Shown here: positions 1 to 6,698 of the stretch, piece after piece
Position numbering within the stretch: the stretch's first letter is position 1
How the letters are laid out: each line of letters starts with the position of its first letter
Program-made: the position numbers and the translations under genes
Assembly (NCBI GenBank): GCA_028702415.1
Contig: JAQVOT010000062.1
Coordinates: 1 to 6,710, forward strand
From: Eubacteriales bacterium
GTDB lineage: Bacteria > Bacillota > Clostridia > Peptostreptococcales > Anaerovoracaceae
Length of the DNA stretch: 6,710 nucleotides
Direction of reading: 5' to 3'
Notes under the pieces: generated by a model
The model's input: only the letters and a program-made list of their open reading frames with translations
The model's database searches: none
What the model was told of the DNA's origin: nothing

Positions 1-1459
1 CCCCCTGGTCAACAAAACTTGTAAACTTAAGATCCTTATATTCTTTCTCAAGATTGGTGAAAGTATCTCCGATATTATCCGCAACGGTAGCTGTCGCATA
101 GGTTGACTGCTTTGTAAACATCAGTAGTATGCCGTTCTCACCATCAACCCTGGTGTATGATTCCGATTCATCAGCCACATATGAAACTGTTGCTATATCT
201 TTTACTTTTATCGGATCAAGACCCTCAATATCCAAATCAAACATGGTCAGATTTTTTATTTCGTCCAAATCCTTTATTTTGTCACCTACGCTAACAAGGA
301 TGTCCGCTTCCCCGTCACTGACATAACCTGCGGGCATTGAGAAGTTCTGTGCATTTAGAATGGCTGTGACATTATCCATTGTAATAACTCCCGTCATGTC
401 AGCACTGTCAATAGCAGCCTGCTTCTGGGATTCGATCTGAGAAAGAGTAGCCTGGAGCTGTGATACAACGGAATCAAGAGTACTTCCTGTTGCACTTAAA
501 TCTGAATATGTGAAGGAGATATCTGTAATTGCATGCTCGGCTGCATCAATAAGCAGATCTACATTGTCCAGCTTATTCTTAAAATCCTTAGCATCTTCAA
601 AACCCATATCTTGCATTTGAGTTTCTAAAGCTTTTTTCACAACCTCATCGGTAGCATTTTCATAATTCTCCCATATTCCTGGCCCAGATTTTTTAAGTTG
701 TTTTAGATCTTCAATATTTTGTTCTAACTCACTTAATGCAGGTGCAGCGTCTTTTATCTCATTTTTGTCATCATCTATGGCTTTTGAACCACTCTTTGCC
801 TCACTAATACCACTCTTCAGCTGTCCTTCGCCCTTGTTAAACTCTGCAGCTATAGCCGCGGCAACCTTGTCGTTGATTTTATCTATTTCTTCCTGTGAAA
901 GAACAATCTGGTATCCTTCATCGATCATGCCTATGTAGTTTACAGATGCTACTCCCTCAGTTGCTTCCAGTTTACTCTTAAGATTTTCTTTTACAAAAGT
1001 TGACACCTGTGCGGGCGTCTTGTCTTTAAGGTTAACGGCAGCTACAGAAACAGGCATCATGTCCAGATTTATTTTCATAACAAGTGGAGTTGATGCGGAT
1101 TCAGGGAATTGAGATTCGATCTGGTCCACTTTATCTCTGATGTCCACTGATAAAGCGTCCATGTTTGCTTTGCTGGTAAATTCCAAGGAAACTACCGAGT
1201 AATTATCAGCAGACATTGATGTAACGTTTTTTACATTGGACAATGTGGCCAGTTGCTGTTCAATTGGTTCTGTAAGCTGAGATTCTACTTCTTCAGCACT
1301 TGCTCCGGGATAAGTTGTTGCAACAACGGCATATGGAGTGTTTATGCTCGGCAACAGATCCGGTGTCATCTTGTATACTGCCAACAGGCCAAATACTCCT
1401 ACTATTATTACCGCTACAAATATTGTAAATGGTTTTTTAACGCTATATTTTACTAGCAT
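1..1459 (-). CDS. RND-superfamily efflux permease (AcrB/HAE1-like), N-terminal part, runs off the left edge
   Basis: An open frame of 486 codons begins at ATG 1459-1457 and continues past base 1, so the C-terminal half or more is missing. The start is supported by GGAAGGG seven bases upstream and a promoter before it. Residues 1-10 are a short cytoplasmic segment ending in KKP. Residues 11-31 form transmembrane helix 1. They are followed by the family signature TPDLLPSINTP and YPGASAEEVE (about 32-63), then the porter-type sequence with SMSADNYSVVSLEF. The frame rejoins the family pattern at NAQNFSMPAG (about 365-374) and ends near FVDQG. Between about 192 and 352 lies a helical, charged insert rich in Lys, Glu, Asp, Ala and Gln, absent from AcrB at this point. 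Members are proton-driven membrane exporters of drugs, lipids or other amphiphiles. Substrate cannot be told, and no partner membrane-fusion protein is visible. It is a separate unit from the tRNA upstream. Confidence 0.9.
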   Translation of the reverse strand, partial: MLVKYSVKKPFTIFVAVIIVGVFGLLAVYKMTPDLLPSINTPYAVVATTYPGASAEEVESQLTEPIEQQLATLSNVKNVTSMSADNYSVVSLEFTSKANMDALSVDIRDKVDQIESQFPESASTPLVMKINLDMMPVSVAAVNLKDKTPAQVSTFVKENLKSKLEATEGVASVNYIGMIDEGYQIVLSQEEIDKINDKVAAAIAAEFNKGEGQLKSGISEAKSGSKAIDDDKNEIKDAAPALSELEQNIEDLKQLKKSGPGIWENYENATDEVVKKALETQMQDMGFEDAKDFKNKLDNVDLLIDAAEHAITDISFTYSDLSATGSTLDSVVSQLQATLSQIESQKQAAIDSADMTGVITMDNVTAILNAQNFSMPAGYVSDGEADILVSVGDKIKDLDEIKNLTMFDLDIEGLDPIKVKDIATVSYVADESESYTRVDGENGILLMFTKQSTYATATVADNIGDTFTNLEKEYKDLKFTSFVDQG

Positions 1460-1466
1460 GTATATT

Positions 1467-1473
1467 CCCTTCC
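1467..1473 (-). promoter_or_regulatory. Ribosome binding site of the RND permease gene
   Basis: The minus strand reads GGAAGGG seven bases before ATG 1459. It fixes this ATG as the start, and the encoded N-terminus MLVKYSVKKPF matches the usual RND beginning just before the first helix. Confidence 0.7.
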
Positions 1474-1504
1474 GTTATTCCCCTTTATTTTTTGTACGAT
1501 AAAT

Positions 1505-1533
1505 ATTATACGTTTTATCCATATATATATCAA
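1505..1533 (-). promoter_or_regulatory. Sigma-A-type promoter of the RND permease gene
   Basis: On the minus strand TTGATA (1533-1528) is followed by a 17-nt spacer and a perfect TATAAT (1510-1505). Five of six -35 bases and all six -10 bases match consensus at the optimal spacing. Transcription is expected to start near 1498, giving a leader of about 39 nt before the ATG at 1459. The spacer is an AT-alternating tract. I saw no convincing operator palindrome overlapping it, so any regulator is unknown. The upstream tRNA terminator isolates this promoter from the preceding operon. Confidence 0.75.
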
Positions 1534-1636
1534 CTTAAATATCTTATACAACAGCACGAAGCCTCTTATAAATATAACATATATTTTTACTGCAAAAGCA
1601 GATAAATACATAATTTACGGACAAATGAAGAACAAG

Positions 1637-1670
1637 AAAAAAGCAGCAGATTAATAAAATAATCTACTGC
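1637..1670 (-). terminator. Rho-independent terminator after tRNA-Leu
   Basis: The minus strand carries GCAGTAGATTA, a six-base loop TTTTAT, then TAATCTGCTGC: an 11-bp stem with one mismatch (1670-1643). Six T residues (1642-1637) and further T-rich sequence follow. The stem begins 7 nt past the CCA end of the tRNA, so it most likely ends the tRNA transcript and any read-through from coaE. Confidence 0.88.
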
Positions 1671-1677
1671 CATAAAT

Positions 1678-1760
1678 TGGTGCGGCCTGCCGGACTTGAA
1701 CCGGCACGGTCTCCCACACGCCCCTCAAACGTGCGCGTCTGCCTATTCCGCCAAGGCCGC
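1678..1760 (-). tRNA. tRNA-Leu, anticodon GAG
   Basis: The minus strand folds as a class II tRNA. The 7-bp acceptor stem is GCGGCCT (1760-1754) with AGGCCGC (1688-1682), followed by discriminator A (1681) and an encoded CCA (1680-1678). The D stem is GCG/CGC. The anticodon stem is CACGT (1733-1729) with GCGTG (1721-1717), closing the loop TTGAGGG, which places GAG at 1726-1724. A long variable arm (TGGGAGACCGT) and a T arm GCCGG-TTCAAGT-CCGGC follow. The long variable arm and the overall sequence are those of leucine tRNAs, and the anticodon reads CUC and CUU. It lies 35 nt after coaE on the same strand, but has its own strong promoter in the end of that gene and a terminator directly behind it. 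Confidence 0.96.
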
Positions 1761-1792
1761 ACATCTTCTGTCTTTTTTACAGGCACTTATAG

Positions 1793-1821
1793 ATTTTAGA
1801 GGTAAACCCCATGTTTGTCAA
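1793..1821 (-). promoter_or_regulatory. Near-consensus promoter for tRNA-Leu, embedded in the 3' end of coaE
   Basis: The minus strand reads a perfect TTGACA (1821-1816), a 17-nt spacer and TAAAAT (1798-1793), which differs from the -10 consensus at one base. The coaE stop codon TAA (1798-1796) forms the first half of the -10 box, and the -35 lies in the codons for the last residues of CoaE. A start near 1786 would give a leader of roughly 26 nt before the mature tRNA 5' end, to be removed by RNase P. Confidence 0.78.
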
Positions 1822-2455
1822 CTCGTTTTTTTAGCGGTTTTTTCATTGTATCAAGAATGTGATCAAGCTGTTCATACAATTCCTCTTCAGTTCCGGAATT
1901 GTTTACAACGTAATCGGCCAGATTGACTTTTATTTCATCATCAAGCTGATTTCTGATCCTGTCCTGAAGTTTATCAGAAGACAATCCGTCTCTTTTTCCA
2001 ACCCTTGTGATGCGTTTATTAATATCGCAGGTTATTACTATTATCACATCACACTTCTCATTTATACCCGATTCAAAAAGAAGTGGTGCATCAAGAATGA
2101 CATTGCTGTCAAACAAGCCAAGCCTGTATTTCTCTTTGTATTCCTCCAGTTTCGCATCAATAATCTTTATAATTTCAGCATGAACGATGGAGTCAAACCT
2201 GTCTTTGGCCTTCTTATCATTGAAAACAATGTCCGCCAGAGCTACACGGTCAAGCACCAGCTTATTCCCCAAATTGCCGGTCCTTTGGACGCAGCCAAAC
2301 TCTTTCCCGATAATTTCAAGTAAAGGCTGTCCTTCCGCTGTGAGATTTCTTCCAATCTGATCCGCATCGATATACCCGTAGCCCTTGCTCCTCATGTATT
2401 CGGTTGCAGTGGATTTGCCGGTACCAATACCTCCGGTAACTCCGATAATATACAT
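1796..2455 (-). CDS. coaE: Dephospho-CoA kinase
   Basis: This 219-residue cytoplasmic enzyme phosphorylates the 3'-hydroxyl of dephospho-CoA with ATP, the last step of coenzyme A synthesis. The P-loop GGIGTGKST is at residues 8-16, the DADQIGR segment that follows the first strands is near 30-36, APLLFESG is mid-protein, and the Gln/Arg-rich segment DRIRNQ belongs to the nucleotide-binding lid. Length fits the family (about 200). The frame is open upstream to 2500, but ATG 2455 is preferred: it gives the standard N-terminus MYIIGVTGGIG, sits behind a good AGGAG, and avoids overlap with polA. The gene begins 8 nt after the polA stop, so translation is probably coupled. The extreme 3' end also holds the tRNA promoter. 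No key residue appears missing. Confidence 0.96.
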   Translation of the reverse strand: MYIIGVTGGIGTGKSTATEYMRSKGYGYIDADQIGRNLTAEGQPLLEIIGKEFGCVQRTGNLGNKLVLDRVALADIVFNDKKAKDRFDSIVHAEIIKIIDAKLEEYKEKYRLGLFDSNVILDAPLLFESGINEKCDVIIVITCDINKRITRVGKRDGLSSDKLQDRIRNQLDDEIKVNLADYVVNNSGTEEELYEQLDHILDTMKKPLKKRVDKHGVYL

Positions 2456-2460
2456 GTTAT

Positions 2461-2466
2461 CTCCTA
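2461..2466 (-). promoter_or_regulatory. Ribosome binding site of coaE, overlapping the polA stop codon
   Basis: The minus strand reads TAGGAG, in which TAG (2466-2464) is the polA stop and AGGAG (2465-2461) is the Shine-Dalgarno sequence five bases before ATG 2455. It decides the coaE start over the upstream in-frame ATG at 2500 and implies that ribosomes ending polA can restart on coaE. Confidence 0.75.
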
Positions 2467-5142
2467 CTTTAGTTCGTACCAGTTTGATCCTACATTGCAC
2501 TCTACTTTAAGCTCAACAAGCATGCTGTATGCGGACTCCATATTATCCACAAGCAGTTTTTCTACAATATCCTTCTCTTCGGGATGGGTATTGATAATGA
2601 GTTCATCATGAATCTGAAGTATCAGTCGCGACTTAAGCTTAGCCTGCCGGATAGCGTCATAGACCTTTATCATTGCAATTTTTATGATGTCAGCAGCACT
2701 TCCCTGTATTGGTGTATTCATGGCAAGTCTTTCACCTATCTGCCTCACCATGTAATTTGATGCATTTATCTCCTTAATATAGCGTTTTCTGCCCATAATG
2801 GTGGTAACATATCCCTTTTCCTTTGCGAAAGCAACGGATGCATCCATGAATTCTCTGACTTTTTCATGTTTTTCAAAGTATGCATTGATGTATTTTTCTG
2901 CTTCTTTTCTTGAAATGTCAAGCTCTCCCGAAAGGCCAAAGGAACTCATGCCATATATTACACCGAAATTTACTGCCTTCGCGCGGCTTCTTTCTTCGAT
3001 TGTGATTTGATCTTCTGGAATACCCAAAACATTTGAAGCTGTCGCCCTGTGAATATCTTCTCCATTATTGAATGCATCAATTAGAGCCTTGTCCTGTGAC
3101 ATGTGTGCAAGAATCCTGAGTGCAATCTGTGAATAGTCCGCCCCCATAAGGATACAGTTTTCTTCAGGGACAAAAGCATTACGAAGCTTCCGCCCAAGTT
3201 CCTGTCTGATAGGAATATTCTGAAGATTGGGTTCCGTGCAGCTGATTCTGCCGGTGGCGGTTACAGTCTGCTGGAAATGAGCGTGTATCTTACCGTCACT
3301 GTTGATCAAGGGAATAAGACCGTCAATATAGGTGCTCTTCAATTTGGACAAAGTTCTATATTCGATAATAGCAGGGACAATAGGGTGTTCCCCTTTTATC
3401 TTTTCCAGAACTTCTGCGTTGGTTGAATAACCCTTCTTTGTTTTTTTGCCATGCTGAAGTTCCAGCTTATCAAAAATAATAGCACCCAGCTGAGAAGGCG
3501 AATTGATATTGAAATCCTCACCCGCCATTTCATGTATGGAATCAGCCAGCTTGCTCACCTCATCATTAAGTGTGTCGCCGAACTCATTTAGATAATCCTT
3601 GTCTGCTCTGAATCCCTCTTTTTCCATTGCAGCCATTACTTCTATCAGGGGAAGTTCTACTTCACAAAAGACCCTTTCAAGCTCATGTAGCTTGATTTCC
3701 GCCTCCTGAAGCATCTTGAGATTAATGATTGTTACGCAACACCTTAAACCGTAATCAGAATAGGCCTGAATGCTGTCGGAAAACATATCAACCTGGCCAT
3801 TAGATGCGATGAAGTCTTTTTCTTCTTCAATGGATTCATGGAGATATTCATTGCTCAATGCCGAGATACTGTAGTTACTTCTTGCAGAATCCAGAACATA
3901 CTGGGCAATGGCGGTATCAAAGCTGCTCACGTATGAAGCCCTGTCTGTATGGCACATGAGCATATAGTAACTCTCTTTTAGATAATGACCGATAAATACC
4001 GCTTTTTCCTGTTTCTCAAACCATTTTTTGAATCCGGCAAGCTTCGGATAATTGAAGTAATAATAATCGCTACCGTTAATCATGGCAATCCCTTCAATTT
4101 CAGGAATATCCACATGGTTATTATTTCCGAAAACCTTTATAACTGTTTCACCTGTCAAATTTACTTCTGCAAGCTTGTCTTCAGTATCAATTACAGACCT
4201 TCTAAAGTTTTCAGCCTTAACCGTAGCACTTGCAGAAGTATCTGTTTCAGCAATACTTTCCTTCTCCATGTCCTGTGTATTAACCTTCAGTTTCGAAAGA
4301 AATTTATTAAATTCAAGCTCCTTGTAAATTTCTATGAGTTTATCATAATCGGGTTCTTCGATAATACACTGTGATATTTCCACATCAAGGGGAACCTGTG
4401 TATTAATTGTGGCAAGACGCTTACTCATCATTGCCTGCTGAGCATTATCTTTTACTTTATTATGAAGCCCAGCCGGTGTTATTCTGTCCACATTTTCAAT
4501 AATTCCTTCAACGCTGCCATATTCCTGAATTAACTTTGTTGCGGTTTTTGCCCCTACTCCGGGAATCCCCGGAATGTTGTCAGAAGAGTCACCTGCCAGC
4601 CCTTTAAAATCAATAAACTGCAGCGGTGTGAATCCATATTCTCTCAAAAATGAATCGTGGTCGAATATTTCAAAATCGGAAACTCCACGTTTGGTATACA
4701 CTATCTTTGTCAGATCAGTTGCAAGCTGAAGCTGGTCTTTATCCCCCGTGAAAATAATAGGCTTTAAACCTTCTTCTTCTGCTTTTCTGGCCATGGTCCC
4801 GATAATATCATCTGCTTCAAATCCCTCAAGCTCAATTCGAGTTATTCGCATTGCATCAAGGATATCCTTAAAAATAGGAATCTGCATAGCCAATTCCCGG
4901 GGCATCTCTTTCCTGCCTGCTTTATAGTCTCCATATTGTTCATGTCTGAATGTTGGTGACTTCATATCAAAGGCGATGGCCATGTATTCAGGCTCGTAAT
5001 CCTTAAATATTTTGTCCAACATACTGATGAAACCAAAAATCCCGTGGGTGTATGTTCCATCCTTCGTGATCATGGGATTCCGAATGGCATAATAAGCCCT
5101 GTTAATTAGACTGTTTCCGTCAATTAGAGCTATTCTGTTCAT
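2464..5142 (-). CDS. polA: DNA polymerase I (5'-3' exonuclease plus polymerase; proofreading domain degenerate)
   Basis: This 892-residue, single-frame protein is a full-length family A polymerase used in gap filling, repair and Okazaki fragment processing. Residues 1-290 are the 5'-3' exonuclease, with metal ligands at D8, D59, E109/D111/D112, D134/D136 and D185/D188, plus the helix-hairpin-helix IPGIPGVGAKTA. A polar linker (about 288-330) follows. The 3'-5' exonuclease-like domain (about 330-480) has lost its acidic residues: no DxE at motif I, S391 where motif II has Asp, and G465 where motif III has Asp. The polymerase domain (about 490-892) has TATGRIS (R632), motif A with D669, the O helix R718/K722/F726/Y730, and motif C H845-D846-E847. 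A constant offset of 36 to E. coli numbering aligns these. Motif A reads DYSQIALR, with A674 where E. coli has Glu710, the ribose steric gate. The start overlaps the cdd stop (ATGA), and the upstream Shine-Dalgarno (GAGATAG) is weak, so coupled translation is likely. Confidence 0.98.
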   Translation of the reverse strand: MNRIALIDGNSLINRAYYAIRNPMITKDGTYTHGIFGFISMLDKIFKDYEPEYMAIAFDMKSPTFRHEQYGDYKAGRKEMPRELAMQIPIFKDILDAMRITRIELEGFEADDIIGTMARKAEEEGLKPIIFTGDKDQLQLATDLTKIVYTKRGVSDFEIFDHDSFLREYGFTPLQFIDFKGLAGDSSDNIPGIPGVGAKTATKLIQEYGSVEGIIENVDRITPAGLHNKVKDNAQQAMMSKRLATINTQVPLDVEISQCIIEEPDYDKLIEIYKELEFNKFLSKLKVNTQDMEKESIAETDTSASATVKAENFRRSVIDTEDKLAEVNLTGETVIKVFGNNNHVDIPEIEGIAMINGSDYYYFNYPKLAGFKKWFEKQEKAVFIGHYLKESYYMLMCHTDRASYVSSFDTAIAQYVLDSARSNYSISALSNEYLHESIEEEKDFIASNGQVDMFSDSIQAYSDYGLRCCVTIINLKMLQEAEIKLHELERVFCEVELPLIEVMAAMEKEGFRADKDYLNEFGDTLNDEVSKLADSIHEMAGEDFNINSPSQLGAIIFDKLELQHGKKTKKGYSTNAEVLEKIKGEHPIVPAIIEYRTLSKLKSTYIDGLIPLINSDGKIHAHFQQTVTATGRISCTEPNLQNIPIRQELGRKLRNAFVPEENCILMGADYSQIALRILAHMSQDKALIDAFNNGEDIHRATASNVLGIPEDQITIEERSRAKAVNFGVIYGMSSFGLSGELDISRKEAEKYINAYFEKHEKVREFMDASVAFAKEKGYVTTIMGRKRYIKEINASNYMVRQIGERLAMNTPIQGSAADIIKIAMIKVYDAIRQAKLKSRLILQIHDELIINTHPEEKDIVEKLLVDNMESAYSMLVELKVECNVGSNWYELK

Positions 5143-5663
5143 TTATCTATCTCGCTTTCAAAGAAAGGCTTGTATTCCGGAGCTTTTTCTTCGATTTCAT
5201 CTTCCTTTTCAAGCTTAAAGCTTTCAGGAAGAAGCTGCTTCAGATTTCTGATTCTGATTTCATTGTCAGCTTTTGTTACCACGATTATTTCCGGTGCGAA
5301 TTCGCTCATGAACTGTCTGCAGGTTCCACATGGAAGAGCCTCTTCATCCCCTGCGGAAACAGCAATGGCCACGAAAGGATTCTCTCCAATATCATAATTC
5401 AGAATTCCATCAGATATGGCTTTTGCAAAAGCAACCCTTTCTGCACATAGTGTTGCACTATATGAAGCATTTTCAATATTGACACCTGTATACATTTTAT
5501 TTATTGGAAGTACAGAATCTTCGTTTGGCCTAACAAGAAGTGCTGCCCCTACTCTGAAATCAGAATAAGGTGCGTATGCATTTTTTCTTGCATCCTCTGC
5601 TGCATAATATAAATCTTCCAGTTTCTTAAAATCAGGTGTTTTCCCCGCTTTCTTTCCAAACAT
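5139..5663 (-). CDS. cdd: Cytidine deaminase, with N- and C-terminal extensions
   Basis: This cytoplasmic zinc enzyme converts cytidine and deoxycytidine to uridine and deoxyuridine in pyrimidine salvage. The 174-residue product has the complete homotetrameric-type core: AYAPYSDFRVGAAL (about 29-42), the substrate segment VNIENASY (61-68), the zinc ligand and catalytic pair C73-A-E75, and the second zinc motif PCGTCRQ (C112 and C115). The core ends at LLPESF (144-149), where short bacterial Cdd proteins (about 130-140 residues) normally stop. About 25 more residues follow, rich in Glu, Asp and Lys. A basic stretch of about 15 residues precedes the core. The start at 5663 is supported by AGGAGGA. 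The gene sits 24 nt after the transporter gene, and its TGA overlaps the polA ATG, suggesting one operon. Confidence 0.95.
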   Translation of the reverse strand: MFGKKAGKTPDFKKLEDLYYAAEDARKNAYAPYSDFRVGAALLVRPNEDSVLPINKMYTGVNIENASYSATLCAERVAFAKAISDGILNYDIGENPFVAIAVSAGDEEALPCGTCRQFMSEFAPEIIVVTKADNEIRIRNLKQLLPESFKLEKEDEIEEKAPEYKPFFESEIDK

Positions 5664-5670
5664 TTTTTGT

Positions 5671-5677
5671 TCCTCCT
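5671..5677 (-). promoter_or_regulatory. Strong ribosome binding site of cdd
   Basis: The minus strand reads AGGAGGA seven bases before ATG 5663. It lies wholly in the 24-nt gap after the transporter gene and supports this start, which includes the basic N-terminal extension. Confidence 0.8.
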
Positions 5678-5687
5678 ATTCAGAAAT

Positions 5688-6698
5688 TTATACTATAACC
5701 TGAACAGCAATTATAAGTGCAATTATTACACCTGTAATTCCTTCTCCTCCAAGTAGTCCGGAGGCGATAATTGTGCCCTTATTCTTTTCCTCAAACCCCG
5801 GATAGAACTTATCCACAAAGAAACGGATGAGCCCGCCTACGAAGGCGGTTGCTGACATGTAGAATGGCAGATAAACACCAAGCCCCAGAGTCATTACAGG
5901 GAAGTTCAGGAAATACAGAAGTATTGCCAAACCCATTCCAATAAAGAATGCCGGTACATTGGAAATTCCTCCTACCATTGCCGAAACAGCCCCTGCCTGT
6001 GCAGCCGGAAACATTTCTCCACCGAAGCAATCCCCGCCATATGCAGTGATTATTATCATCAGAACTCCAACAGAAACAAATGCTCCGATAATACCGCCAA
6101 TAGATTCTGCAATCCACTGGGCCTTAGCATCAGTCTTTAGAAGCTGCCCCACCTTGAAGTCGTTCATTACATCACCACAAAGGCCACAGGCAACGGCAAC
6201 AATTGCCGCTACAAAGAAGGCTTCTGTTCCATCGATTGAAGTGCATGCTTTGGCAGCAATAAGAACAATAATACCGAAGATTTCCATGGGATTTATACCG
6301 GACATACCAACGCATTCACTGGCCATAAGCGTGGTTACCCACACACCGATAATTGTAATTATCGAAGGTATAACTCCCATATTCAGTACAAATGTAAATA
6401 TAAAAGCGAGAAAAACCAGTAGAATCGGTGCCCATCTCATCGAAATGATTGAATCACCCTCATATGCTTTGATAAACATACTGCCAAAAATACTTTTTGC
6501 TTTTGGAATGATTTTTTTGCAGATGATACCTATTCCGGTACCTACCATGAGCCCAATTCCAAGCGATGCTTTGATGTTCGCAGCAGTTGCTATGTCCCAG
6601 AGCCCTGCTTCAGTAGCTCCGAACAATATTCCGAAATCTGCGATTATTGTTCCTGCAAACCACACGAAAATTGGAACAAATCCAATAAGATATCCTAT
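5688..6698 (-). CDS. OPT-family oligopeptide/metal-chelate transporter, C-terminal part, 5' end missing
   Basis: A hydrophobic frame enters from the right edge and ends at TAA 5690-5688, giving 336 visible residues with roughly nine or ten membrane-spanning segments. Family marks are GDVMNDFKVGQLLKTD (about 175-190 of the fragment) followed by AESIGGIIGAF, then GVYLPFYMSATAFVGGLIRF (from about 274) and ASGLLGGEGITG near the C-terminus. These belong to the OPT superfamily (TC 2.A.67), proton-coupled importers of oligopeptides or, in some members, metal chelates; the substrate cannot be decided here. A GTG at 6665 could be called as a start, but the frame is open upstream and its translation (IGYLIGFVPIFVWFAG) still looks like family sequence, so the gene is truncated, not short. 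OPT proteins usually exceed 500 residues, so a third or more is missing. Bases beyond 6698 look like adapter and should not be translated. cdd follows after 24 nt. Confidence 0.9.
   Translation of the reverse strand: MGYLIGFVPIFVWFAGTIIADFGILFGATEAGLWDIATAANIKASLGIGLMVGTGIGIICKKIIPKAKSIFGSMFIKAYEGDSIISMRWAPILLVFLAFIFTFVLNMGVIPSIITIIGVWVTTLMASECVGMSGINPMEIFGIIVLIAAKACTSIDGTEAFFVAAIVAVACGLCGDVMNDFKVGQLLKTDAKAQWIAESIGGIIGAFVSVGVLMIIITAYGGDCFGGEMFPAAQAGAVSAMVGGISNVPAFFIGMGLAILLYFLNFPVMTLGLGVYLPFYMSATAFVGGLIRFFVDKFYPGFEEKNKGTIIASGLLGGEGITGVIIALIIAVQVIV
5710..5738 (-). promoter_or_regulatory. Candidate internal promoter for cdd-polA-coaE
   Basis: Within the last codons of the transporter gene the minus strand has ATTACA (5738-5733; four of six bases match TTGACA), a 17-nt spacer and a perfect TATAAT (5715-5710). 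A start near 5703 would leave about 40 nt before cdd. The weak -35 and the AT-rich surroundings make a chance match possible. No other promoter was noticed between the transporter and cdd. Confidence 0.35.

Noticed and set aside
1519..1530. AT dinucleotide run
   Set aside because: It is a short run inside the promoter spacer, consistent with local AT richness, and not long enough to call a meaningful repeat.
1586..1606. Small hairpin (CTGC-AAAA-GCAG with flanking A/T pairs) in the tRNA-RND intergenic region
   Set aside because: The stem is only four strong pairs plus weak A-T pairs with a bulge, has no T-tract on either strand, and lies about 55 nt upstream of the promoter. It may be chance in AT-rich DNA, so no operator or terminator is claimed.
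1761..1795. Possible terminator between coaE and the tRNA (CTGT-AAAAAAG-ACAG on the minus strand)
   Set aside because: The stem is four base pairs with no following T-run, so read-through from coaE into the tRNA is not excluded by it.
1859..2323. Plus-strand open frame of 154 codons
   Set aside because: It lies antisense within coaE, has no ribosome binding site, and its low-complexity Phe/Ile-rich translation resembles no family.
2456..2500. Upstream in-frame ATG at 2500 extending CoaE by 15 residues
   Set aside because: The extension overlaps polA, is not family-like, and the ATG at 2455 has a proper AGGAG and gives the canonical CoaE N-terminus.
3985..4374. Plus-strand open frames within polA (also 4082-4327 and 2798-3010)
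   Set aside because: They are antisense to a region of polA with clear protein conservation, and no start signal or recognisable product was found.
5809..6117. Minus-strand open frame of 102 codons inside the OPT gene
   Set aside because: It is a +1 shadow of the OPT frame; its Trp/Arg/Cys-rich translation is typical of an out-of-frame reading.
6663..6665. GTG at 6665 as the start of the OPT transporter
   Set aside because: The frame remains open upstream and reads as membrane-protein sequence, there is no convincing ribosome site, and a protein of 325 residues would be far too short for the OPT family.
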